Counted from the first letter of the stretch, positions 1 through 5,126 are shown. The stretch is 5,690 nucleotides of DNA from an uncultured Clostridia bacterium (GCA_958445555.1 CAUCSW010000057.1:1-5690); one strand, 5' to 3'. Program-made: numbers and translations. The notes: generated by a model from the letters alone, not told the origin.

Positions 1-456
1 CCCTTCGGGGTGACGGGAAAGATAATTAAGCGCGATAGCCGTTCCGAAAGAAAATCCGAGAAGATATATTTTTCTGCCGGGGAGCTTGTCCCTTAACAAC
101 CCGATTAGCTCCTCAAGATCCGTGACCAGCGTGTCAATGGTTATCCTGCTGCAGTCGGCGTTTTCGTAATATGTTCTGCCGCTGCCTCTCTGATCCCAGT
201 TGACCACGGTGAGGGAGCGTTCAAGAGGACGCTGATAGCAGTATGAGACGCAGGAAACGGGCGCGCCGGGCCCTCCGTGAAGAAATAACAGGATAGGATT
301 GCGGTTGCTTTCCCCTCTGACCGAAACATATTGCTTTATGCCGCCCAATTCGATGTACCCCGAAAAGTCGATCGAACCTTCGCCGTCGAGTCGGAATGCC
401 GCGATGTTTTTTCTTCTTTTAACGATCCAGATAATCAACAGTATAAGAGTGATCAT
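1..456 (-). CDS. Membrane-anchored alpha/beta hydrolase, prolyl-aminopeptidase-like (S33 type), 3' end beyond the window
   Basis: The minus strand reads without interruption from an ATG at 456 to the left edge, giving 152 residues; the C-terminal part lies outside. A stop codon lies two codons upstream of this ATG, so it is the first possible start; the purine-rich GAAAGGCGG upstream is about 15 bases away, which is long for an RBS. Residues 2-12 (ITLILLIIWIV) followed by KRRK form an N-terminal membrane anchor, so the catalytic domain probably lies outside the cytoplasm. HGGPG at 60-64 is the oxyanion-hole motif of the proline iminopeptidase branch, WDQRGSGRT spans 87-95, and GFSFG at 134-138 is the nucleophile elbow with Ser136. 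The catalytic Asp and His would lie in the missing part. The family cleaves N-terminal residues from peptides or hydrolyses esters; the substrate cannot be told here. It is transcribed divergently from mgtE, with no evident functional link. The fold is certain, the peptidase activity inferred. Confidence 0.9.
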   Translation of the reverse strand, partial: MITLILLIIWIVKRRKNIAAFRLDGEGSIDFSGYIELGGIKQYVSVRGESNRNPILLFLHGGPGAPVSCVSYCYQRPLERSLTVVNWDQRGSGRTYYENADCSRITIDTLVTDLEELIGLLRDKLPGRKIYLLGFSFGTAIALNYLSRHPEG

Positions 457-608
457 AATTTAAGTATTCAACCGCCTTTCAATCGCTATTATCGGCATGA
501 AGGCGATAAAATATTCGGCACCGCGCCGCCGACGAAAGCATCTTTTGACCGCCGCGGCAAACTTGACGAAAAAGCGAAAAAACATTCGGTCAACGGTGTT
601 TTATAAGG

Positions 609-637
609 TTGCATATCGGGCAAAATTATGATACAAT
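609..637 (+). promoter_or_regulatory. Sigma-A type promoter with extended -10, upstream of mgtE
   Basis: TTGCAT (609-614) and TACAAT (632-637) are separated by exactly 17 bases, and TG at 629-630 gives an extended -10. Both boxes match five of six consensus bases. Transcription would start near 644, about 410 bases before the mgtE start codon, with no other convincing plus-strand gene in between. Confidence 0.65.
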
Positions 638-853
638 AACAGTGTATTCTGCCCTCGGCTTTTGCTTTCGGATATTTATGTTTTTGCAAAAGCTTACGGT
701 GTCACGCGCTGCCGGCCCTTTTCAGGGCCTGCGGCGATGACATCTTCGTTAAACAAGGGCAATACATATATTTAACCGAGCGCGGCGTTCGCGCGGGGTG
801 GTGGATCGGACCGATCCTGCCCTGACGGGCGTGTCGCGGGAGTTTATAAGATC

Positions 854-958
854 ATGAAAGAGGTGAACGGAGTGGACGCAGATAACCGACGAAGCGCGGA
901 ACCCCCGAGTATTGCCGCACGGGCGAGCTCTGTTTCCGCGCCGTGCACAGTTCTCTGA
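854..958 (+). CDS. Possible 34-residue leader peptide within the mgtE leader
   Basis: An ATG at 854 opens a 34-codon frame ending in TGA at 956-958. GGGAG at 838-842 is a weak RBS candidate, 11 bases upstream. The peptide resembles no family I know. Its codons for Glu16-Pro17-Pro18 sit at 899-907, at the left edge of the 894-941 hairpin, so a ribosome slowing there would affect that fold. Leader peptides that sense magnesium through acidic and proline codons are known for enterobacterial mgtA; applying that here is speculation. It may equally be a chance frame. Confidence 0.18.
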   Translation: MKEVNGVDADNRRSAEPPSIAARASSVSAPCTVL

Positions 959-1043
959 GCATTCCGTGCTTCTCCGAGGCAAACGCAGATGATCCGGATC
1001 CGAAAAACGGATCGCGGGTAGCTGCCGTATGCCGAAAAACGAG

Positions 1044-1048
1044 AGGAG
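1044..1048 (+). promoter_or_regulatory. Ribosome-binding site that fixes the mgtE start
   Basis: AGGAG lies 7 bases before the ATG at 1056. The in-frame ATG at 1029 has no such sequence and would add nine residues (MPKNERRSK) absent from typical MgtE N-termini, so 1056 is the better start. Confidence 0.85.
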
Positions 1049-1055
1049 AAGCAAG

Positions 1056-2423
1056 ATGAGCAAAATAGAAATCGAAGAAAAAATAAAAAAGCTCTCCGAA
1101 GCGCGCAGGTTTTCGGAGATAAGAGAAATATTCCTTGAAATGGAAGCGGTCGACATCGCGCCGTTTTTTGAGCTGTTGCCCGAATATGCACAGACGGTCG
1201 TCTACCGCCTGCTGCCTAAAGAGCTTGCCGCCGAAGTGTTCGTCGAGATGGACGGCGATATGCAGGAGCGCCTCATTGTATCCCTCAGCGATAAGGAACT
1301 GAAGGAGACCCTTGACGAGCTGTACCTTGACGATACCGTCGACATAATCGAGGAGATGCCAGCAACGGTCGTAAAGCGCATATTGAGGCATTCGGATCCC
1401 GCCGCACGCAAGCAGATCAACGAGCTGCTTAAATATCCGAAGGACAGTGCCGGCAGCATAATGACCCCCGAATATGTCGATCTCAAAAAAGAGATGACCG
1501 TTTCCGAGGCGTTCGACCGAATAAGAAAAACCGGCGTCGATAAGGAGACGGTGTACACCTGTTATGTGACCGATAAGAGCCGTCACCTGCTCGGCGTTCT
1601 TACGGTCAAGGAGCTGCTGCTCGCAAAACCGCAGGATATAATCGGCGAGCTTATGGAGACCAATGTCATATACATCGGTACGGGTGAGGACAAAGAGAAC
1701 GCCGCGAACCTGCTCAATAAATACGGATTCCTTGCCGTCCCGGTGGTCGACGGAGAGACCAGACTTGTCGGAATAGTGACCTTCGATGACGCTATGGATG
1801 TCATGAAGGACGAGAGCACCGAAGATATCGAAAAAATGGCGGCTATCACACCTGTCGACAAGCCGTATCTAAAGCTCGGCGTCTTCACGATCTTCTTTTC
1901 GAGGATCCCCTGGCTTATGCTTTTGATGGTGAGCGCGACCTTTACCGGAATGATAATATCGGGATTCGAAGAAAAACTGGCGCTCTTCCCCGCCCTTATC
2001 GGCTTTATACCGATGCTTATGGACACCGGCGGAAATTCCGGAAGTCAGGCATCGGTCACCGTTATACGCGCCATTTCACTCGGTGACATCGAATTTAAGG
2101 ATACATTACGCGTAATATGGAAAGAGCTGCGCGTTTCGGTCCTGTGCAGCGTCTCGCTTGCGGCGGTCTGCTTTTTGAAGATATGGCTGGTTGACCACCT
2201 CATATTCCGCAGCGTAAACGATATTGCGGCAATGGCGGTCATCTGCGTAACGCTTGCCGCAACCGTTATAGTGGCAAAGCTGGTGGGCTGCACGATGCCG
2301 CTGCTTGCAAAAAAAGCGGGCTTTGACCCGGCGGTAATGGCGAGTCCGTTTATAACAACGATCGTCGATGTCCTGTCGCTGCTTATTTATTTCGGAGTGG
2401 CTTCCCTGCTTTTGTTTTCCTGA
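1056..2423 (+). CDS. mgtE: Magnesium transporter MgtE
   Basis: The product is a 455-residue, full-length MgtE, a homodimeric Mg2+ channel of the cytoplasmic membrane. The cytosolic N domain covers about residues 1-130. Next are the linker motif YPKDSAGSIMTPEYV (127-141) and two CBS domains (about 138-195 and 200-252), which in characterised MgtE proteins bind Mg2+ and close the pore when intracellular magnesium is high. A connecting helix (about 255-272) leads to five membrane segments, roughly 275-302, 308-334, 358-382, 388-415 and 428-454. The pore signature is present: Pro312, Pro319-Met320 and GGNSGSQ (325-331) in the second segment. Asp438 in the last segment corresponds to the Asp that provides Mg2+ selectivity in the Thermus protein. 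No key residue is missing. The gene appears monocistronic, with its own promoter and long leader upstream and a terminator 60 bases downstream. Some homologues also carry Co2+ or other divalent ions. Confidence 0.97.
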   Translation: MSKIEIEEKIKKLSEARRFSEIREIFLEMEAVDIAPFFELLPEYAQTVVYRLLPKELAAEVFVEMDGDMQERLIVSLSDKELKETLDELYLDDTVDIIEEMPATVVKRILRHSDPAARKQINELLKYPKDSAGSIMTPEYVDLKKEMTVSEAFDRIRKTGVDKETVYTCYVTDKSRHLLGVLTVKELLLAKPQDIIGELMETNVIYIGTGEDKENAANLLNKYGFLAVPVVDGETRLVGIVTFDDAMDVMKDESTEDIEKMAAITPVDKPYLKLGVFTIFFSRIPWLMLLMVSATFTGMIISGFEEKLALFPALIGFIPMLMDTGGNSGSQASVTVIRAISLGDIEFKDTLRVIWKELRVSVLCSVSLAAVCFLKIWLVDHLIFRSVNDIAAMAVICVTLAATVIVAKLVGCTMPLLAKKAGFDPAVMASPFITTIVDVLSLLIYFGVASLLLFS

Positions 2424-2484
2424 AACGGTGCGGGAGCTTTCACGCTTGCGGAATCAAGGAAAAAGCTGACAAAAATAAAGATGA

Positions 2485-2521
2485 CGATGCGCCCCTTTGC
2501 ATTAAGCGGAGGGGCGCATCG
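2485..2521 (+). terminator. Rho-independent terminator of mgtE
   Basis: A perfect 12-bp stem, CGATGCGCCCCT (2485-2496) with its complement at 2510-2521, closes a 13-base loop and is followed by the moderately T-rich CTTTGTATGTT. The A-rich sequence before it would give a T-rich tail on the minus strand, so it may work in both directions. Confidence 0.8.
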
Positions 2522-2586
2522 CTTTGTATGTTAACTGCCTGCGGTCGGGTTGCCGGTTAAGTGCACCCGAATGCGCGTGCCATGCC

Positions 2587-2625
2587 TGAGCTGACAGACG
2601 GCAGGGTTCGATTCCCGTCAGCTTA
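2587..2625 (+). other. tRNA 3'-half-like hairpin with a consensus T-loop, probable tRNA remnant or unknown small RNA
   Basis: GGG-TTCGATT-CCC (2604-2616) has the exact seven-base T-loop of tRNAs. It is topped onto a stem of seven Watson-Crick pairs, AGCTGAC (2589-2595) with GTCAGCT (2617-2623), extended by a G-T and a T-A pair. Unlike a tRNA, the two 'acceptor' strands lie only eight bases apart from the T-arm (AGACGGCA), with no anticodon arm between them. A GGTTAAG similar to a D-loop occurs 50 bases upstream (2555-2561), a distance close to that in long-variable-arm tRNAs. However, I cannot fold an acceptor or anticodon stem around it, and no CCA follows. It is not a functional tRNA as read. 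Confidence 0.3.
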
Positions 2626-2626
2626 A

Positions 2627-2898
2627 GCAAACAATAATAATCCGAATCAGTTTTTTCGCTGCGGATTTTCCGCATTGCCGCGTTAAAATCCTCGTTAATC
2701 CGAAAGGATTAACTGCGTTTTATGCCTTGCACTGCAAAAAATCCGATATCGAAAAAATCTGCGACCTAAAATGAGTGGACTTTTTGTGCGGATTTTTATG
2801 CGGAGGATGCAATAAGGCTTCCCGCCTTATAAAGACGACAAGTGAAAATACGCCGAAAATACACCATTTTAGGCTGGTTCGGATTCATTATCGTTTGC
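2627..2898. mobile_element. MITE-like non-autonomous element with long terminal inverted repeats
   Basis: The left end (2627-2650, starting GCAAACAATAAT and ending AATCCGAATCAG) is matched in inverted orientation by 2874-2898 (CTGGTTCGGATTC then ATTATCGTTTGC): 22 of 25 aligned positions agree, with two substitutions and one single-base gap. One base further out on each side lies TA (2624-2625 and 2900-2901), which would fit a TA target duplication as made by mariner/IS630-type transposases. The interior carries no gene and is full of fold-back segments: GTTAATCC-GAAA-GGATTAAC (2694-2713), AAAAATCCG (2737-2745) with CGGATTTTT (2789-2797), CCTAAAATG (2765-2773) with CATTTTAGG (2865-2873), and ATAAGGC/GCCTTAT (2812-2830). 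An alternative is a large structured intergenic repeat that is transcribed. Other genomic copies would settle it. Confidence 0.55.
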
Positions 2899-2908
2899 CT
2901 ACCCGACT

Positions 2909-2938
2909 TTGACCGTTTTAGCTAAAAACGCCGATACA
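2909..2938 (+). promoter_or_regulatory. Possible sigG promoter with a palindrome in the spacer
   Basis: TTGACC (2909-2914) and GATACA (2933-2938) are 18 bases apart; the -35 is good, the -10 poor. The spacer contains the perfect 12-bp palindrome TTTTAGCTAAAA (2916-2927), which could be an operator. In Bacillus, sigG is read by sigma-F and sigma-G; I could not find a convincing match to either forespore consensus between 2900 and 2990, so this assignment is weak. Confidence 0.25.
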
Positions 2939-2955
2939 GCGATTAGTATCATTTT

Positions 2956-2994
2956 TACCCGTCAATAATTTTCTCTGAAAAACAAAGACGGGTG
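2956..2994 (+). promoter_or_regulatory. Hairpin covering the sigG ribosome-binding site
   Basis: ACCCGTC (2957-2963) pairs perfectly with GACGGGT (2987-2993), extended by a T-G wobble (2956/2994). The downstream arm overlaps GGTGGT (2991-2996), the best Shine-Dalgarno match, 6 bases before the sigG ATG. In RNA this stem would partly hide the RBS and hold down translation. Confidence 0.4.
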
Positions 2995-3002
2995 GTTGGT
3001 AA

Positions 3003-3764
3003 ATGTATAATAAGGTTGTTATATGCGGAGTCGACACATCAAAGCTTCCGGTTATGAAGGAGGCGGAAAAGGAGCGCCTTTTGAAGGCGGTCAAGGCGGG
3101 CGACCGCTCCGCCAGAGAGCAGCTTATTAACGGCAATCTGAGACTGGTGCTCAGCGTGATCCAGCGCTTTACGGGGCGCGGGGAAAACCTTGACGATCTG
3201 TTCCAGATAGGCTGCATCGGTCTTATAAAATCGATCGACAACTTTGATATCAATCAGAATGTGCGGTTCTCGACCTACGCGGTCCCGATGATAATCGGAG
3301 AGATCAGGCGGTATTTAAGGGACAACAGTCCCATGAGGGTGAGTCGGTCGATCAAGGATACCGCTTACCGCGCAATGAAGACCAAGGAGCAGCTGCTCAA
3401 CCGACTCGGTCGTGAGCCGACGGTCGAAGAAATAGCAAAGGAGCTCGGCGTAGACCGCGTCGATGTGGTCACCGCGCTTGAAAGTATTGTCGAACCGATA
3501 TCGCTTCAGGAGCCGGTTTATTCCGACGGCGGTGATACGATATATGTGCTTGACCAGATAGGAGATAAAAACGACGACAGAAACTGGCTTGAAGAAATAT
3601 CCTTCAGGCAGGCGGTAAGCGAACTCGGAGAGCGCGAAAAGCGTATATTGCAGCTCAGGTTCATCGACGGCAGGACGCAAATGGAGGTCTCAAAGGAGAT
3701 AGGCATCAGTCAGGCGCAGGTGTCGCGTCTCGAAAAGAACGCCATTGACAAAATAAGGGGCTGA
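3003..3764 (+). CDS. sigG: RNA polymerase sporulation sigma factor sigma-G
   Basis: The 253-residue product is close in length to Bacillus sigma-G (260) and shares long stretches with it. These include the subfamily-specific N-terminus ICGVDTSKLPV (7-17), NGNLRLVLSVIQRF (43-56), FSTYAVPMIIGEIRRYLRD (89-107) and IGISQAQVSRLEK (233-245). Region 2, which binds core polymerase and melts the -10, spans about 36-107; region 3 spans about 114-165; region 4, whose helix-turn-helix reads the -35, spans about 200-252. Sigma-G directs late forespore genes such as those for small acid-soluble proteins and germination. Asn43 aligns with the Asn of Bacillus sigma-G reported to mark sensitivity to the anti-sigma factor CsfB/Gin. 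The start is supported by alignment and by GGTGGT six bases upstream. spoIIGA and sigE, the usual upstream neighbours in Bacillus, are absent; a MITE-like element and mgtE stand there instead. The gene shows that the organism, or its recent ancestor, forms endospores. Confidence 0.97.
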   Translation: MYNKVVICGVDTSKLPVMKEAEKERLLKAVKAGDRSAREQLINGNLRLVLSVIQRFTGRGENLDDLFQIGCIGLIKSIDNFDINQNVRFSTYAVPMIIGEIRRYLRDNSPMRVSRSIKDTAYRAMKTKEQLLNRLGREPTVEEIAKELGVDRVDVVTALESIVEPISLQEPVYSDGGDTIYVLDQIGDKNDDRNWLEEISFRQAVSELGEREKRILQLRFIDGRTQMEVSKEIGISQAQVSRLEKNAIDKIRG

Positions 3765-3834
3765 CGGCGGAGAGGTCAAGACGGGGCATCGGAAGAGACG
3801 AAGAGAAAGAAAATCAAGACCGCCGCTTGCAGAC

Positions 3835-3880
3835 TCAAAGGGTGCAGGCCTCAAAGAGAGCGGGTTCAAAGGGTGCAGGG
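3835..3880 (+). repeat. Three imperfect purine-rich tandem units after sigG
   Basis: TCAAAGGGTGCAGG occurs at 3835-3848 and again, identical, at 3866-3879. A diverged unit, TCAAAGAGAGCGGG, lies between them at 3851-3864, giving a period of 15-16 bases. The whole stretch from about 3790 to 3899 is purine-rich on the plus strand. No gene is evident. Confidence 0.65.
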
Positions 3881-3895
3881 AGCGGGCGGGAGCAC

Positions 3896-4052
3896 GGGGC
3901 GGCGCCGCGCCGCGCGCGAAGCGCGCGGCAAACGGGCATTTCGGCTTATCTTCTGTTGCGCGTGAACTGTGCACACCGACGGCTGAGTGATATACGGAAG
4001 ACGATGAAGCCCGTTTTGCGCCCTCCTGACGGAGGGCGCGCGGCGCCGCCCC
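3896..4052. repeat. Multi-branched inverted-repeat element (four-way-junction-like)
   Basis: GGGGCGGCGCCGCGC (3896-3910) has a perfect 15-base inverted copy at 4038-4052. Inside the pair lie hairpin A, CCGCGCGC-GAA-GCGCGCGG (3910-3928); a central stem, AAACGGGC (3930-3937) with GCCCGTTT (4009-4016); and hairpin B, GCGCCCTCC-TGAC-GGAGGGCGC (4018-4039). Outer stem, two side hairpins and central stem abut almost without gaps, so the element can fold as a cloverleaf in RNA or a branched cruciform in DNA. The central loop (3938-4008) has no obvious gene. It could be a mobile intergenic repeat or a structured RNA transcribed from the sigG 3' region. Confidence 0.65.
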
Positions 4053-4118
4053 TCTCACCGCTCACCTCTCACCCTCTCACCCGCTCACCCTCTCACCCGC
4101 TCACCTCTCACCCTCTCC
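4052..4118 (+). repeat. Pyrimidine-rich degenerate tandem repeats
   Basis: The stretch is built from CTCTCACC(C) and CTCAC(C) blocks joined by G, for example CCCTCTCACCCGCTCAC repeated at about 4072-4088 and 4088-4104. Spacing is irregular and no unique spacers occur, so it is not a CRISPR array. A homopurine-homopyrimidine tract like this can form triplex DNA and changes length by slippage. Read on the minus strand (GGTGAGCGGGTGAGAGG) it resembles the purine-rich units at 3835-3880, so the two flank the branched element in opposite orientation. Confidence 0.75.
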
Positions 4119-4153
4119 CGTCTCTCGCTCTCGCTCTTTTGCGTACATGAAGA

Positions 4154-4191
4154 AAGTCAGCCGCCGACGGGGTCCCGTCGGCGGCTGACTT
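4154..4191. terminator. Bidirectional rho-independent terminator between convergent genes
   Basis: A perfect 17-bp stem (4154-4170 with 4175-4191, beginning AAGTCAGCCGCCGACGG) closes a 4-base loop. The plus-strand exit is TTAACTTTGT; the minus-strand exit begins TTTCTTCAT. Its place between sigG (plus) and nif3 (minus) fits shared use by both, although it is 390 bases beyond the sigG stop. Confidence 0.85.
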
Positions 4192-4194
4192 AAC

Positions 4195-4373
4195 TTTGTG
4201 GGTCGGCAAAAAAAATGACTGTGCACGATCAATTACACATATATCCGCAATCTGTATACATATTATATATCCGTATATCCGTGCGCAAATATTAACTCTT
4301 TATTTATGCTTGTATTCACACCCGTATTTTACACTAATACCTGTACTCATACCGTCACTTTATATTTATGCAT
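4195..4373. other. AT-rich non-coding tail between the terminator and the nif3 stop
   Basis: This gap is far richer in A and T than its surroundings. It holds three copies of TATATCCG (4240-4247, 4266-4273 and 4274-4281, the last two head to tail) and loosely repeated words such as GTATTCACACC and TACTCATACC. No RBS-supported gene, RNA fold or promoter for a downstream gene was seen. On the minus strand it is the 3' untranslated region of nif3. Confidence 0.5.
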
Positions 4374-5123
4374 TCAAATTCTGAAGAGCCCGCTCTCGTG
4401 GCACTCGTAAACGGGCGCACCGATGATACTTCCTACCGTTTTCGCCAGCGGACCGACAATTACATCCTCGGTCTCAAAATGTCCGCAGTCAAACAGAGCG
4501 ACACCCGTCCTCTCTGCTTCCGCAAAGAGGTGATACTTGACATCGGCGGTCACAAACGCATCGGCGCCCGCTTTTGCGGCTGCGGCAAGGAACTCCCCGC
4601 CGGAGCCCGAGCAGACGGCAACTTCGGATATTACACGCTCGGGAAGACAGTAACCGACACTGCCGTTCAGCACCGACTTGAGGTGCTCGGCACACCGCGA
4701 GGCAGAGACGGCGCTATTCAGTCTGCCTTTCCGGATCGTAAAGCCGTCGGCATCAAGCGGTTCGACATCGAGAAGTCCGATGACCGAACAAAGCACATCG
4801 TTGACGCCGCCTGCCGAAACATCGAGGTTGGTGTGCATCGATATCACCGATATGCCGTTTTTAATGAGCTTTATGATCGGTGAGCGCGAGTCGGCGGTCA
4901 CAGACTTTATACCGCCGAATATCACAGGATGATGTGTGACTATCACATCGGCACCCGCCCTCACCGCCTTTTCGATCGCGGCGTCGGTGCAGTCGAGCGA
5001 GACGACCGCGGCGCGAATTTCGGTATCGGGGTCACCGACCAACAGGCCGACATTGTCAAAATCGGCGGCGTTTTCGCGGGGGTATAACTCAAAAAGACGG
5101 GCGCAAAGCTCTCCGACTCTCAT
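4374..5123 (-). CDS. Nif3-like dinuclear metal centre protein (YqfO/GTP cyclohydrolase 1 type 2 homologue family)
   Basis: The 249-residue product is the short, single-domain-pair form of the Nif3 family, without the inserted PII-like domain of the longer Bacillus YqfO. Family landmarks are in order: FDNVGLLVG (22-30), THHPVIFGG with metal ligands His64-His65 (63-71), HTNLD with Asp101 (97-101), TADVKYHLF (192-200) and GHFETE with His215 and an acidic ligand at 217-219 (214-219). In known structures these residues hold two metal ions inside a toroidal hexamer. The database name as a GTP cyclohydrolase homologue is old; the cellular role is not settled, and I do not infer one. ATG at 5123 lies 3 bases after the glnS stop, and AAGAAGG about 8 bases upstream, inside the glnS end, serves as RBS. 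Co-transcription and translational coupling with glnS are therefore likely. In many Firmicutes this gene instead follows sigA and trmK. Confidence 0.93.
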   Translation of the reverse strand: MRVGELCARLFELYPRENAADFDNVGLLVGDPDTEIRAAVVSLDCTDAAIEKAVRAGADVIVTHHPVIFGGIKSVTADSRSPIIKLIKNGISVISMHTNLDVSAGGVNDVLCSVIGLLDVEPLDADGFTIRKGRLNSAVSASRCAEHLKSVLNGSVGYCLPERVISEVAVCSGSGGEFLAAAAKAGADAFVTADVKYHLFAEAERTGVALFDCGHFETEDVIVGPLAKTVGSIIGAPVYECHESGLFRI

Positions 5124-5126
5124 ATG

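Larger units (their letters stand above)
644..1055 (+). promoter_or_regulatory. Long hairpin-rich 5' leader of mgtE, possible regulatory RNA of unknown class
   Basis: This stretch lies between the predicted start of transcription and mgtE. It contains successive perfect or near-perfect stems: 658-665 with 686-693 (GCTTTTGC/GCAAAAGC); 699-704 with 738-743, enclosing 708-712 with 731-735 and 714-718 with 725-729; 780-784 with 790-794; GGATCGG/CCGATCC at 803-817; GCCC/GGGC at 819-830; 894-901 with 934-941 (GCGCGGAA/TTCCGCGC); 957-961 with 967-971; and 997-1002 with 1008-1013. CTTCGT at 744-749 could also pair with ACGAAG at 889-894. Clostridial mgtE genes are often controlled by the M-box magnesium riboswitch, but I cannot find its conserved GGTGAGGCTCC or AATGGGTCAAC segments. 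No hairpin is followed by a T-run, so attenuation is not obvious. Bases 457-608, between the hydrolase start and the promoter, show nothing further that I can support. Confidence 0.4.

Noticed and set aside
331..606. A 91-codon plus-strand frame across the hydrolase start
   Set aside because: Half of it is antisense to the hydrolase gene; no RBS or recognisable domain.
489..689. A 66-codon minus-strand frame in the hydrolase-mgtE gap
   Set aside because: It starts with TTG, has no RBS, overlaps the strong plus-strand promoter and resembles nothing known.
699..743. Strong GC-rich hairpin as a terminator in the mgtE leader
   Set aside because: Neither strand has a T-run directly after the stem.
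644..1055. M-box, GEMM, fluoride, cobalamin and yybP-ykoY riboswitches in the mgtE leader
   Set aside because: Isolated words such as GGCAAAC and GGCGATG occur, but the required conserved segments in the right order do not.
852..1586. A 244-codon open frame on the minus strand opposite mgtE and its leader
   Set aside because: It is antisense to a certain mgtE gene, has no family motifs and shows the composition of a reading-frame shadow.
2554..2625. A complete tRNA gene using the T-loop at 2607-2613
   Set aside because: No acceptor stem, anticodon stem or CCA can be fitted, and the T-stem has only three pairs in normal register.
2694..2713. GTTAATCC-GAAA-GGATTAAC hairpin as a terminator
   Set aside because: Its stem is AT-rich and the following TGCGTTTTA is a poor T-run; it is better explained as part of the fold-back element.
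4052..4118. Short CRISPR-like array
   Set aside because: Units are short, irregular and pyrimidine-only, with no unique spacers of constant length and no cas genes nearby.
3827..4150. A 107-codon plus-strand frame after sigG, ending in Ser-Pro-His-Leu-Thr-rich repeats
   Set aside because: The peptide is only a readout of the palindromic and tandem-repeat DNA, with no RBS.
4368..4883. A 171-codon plus-strand frame opposite nif3
   Set aside because: It is a shadow of the motif-rich Nif3-family gene on the other strand.
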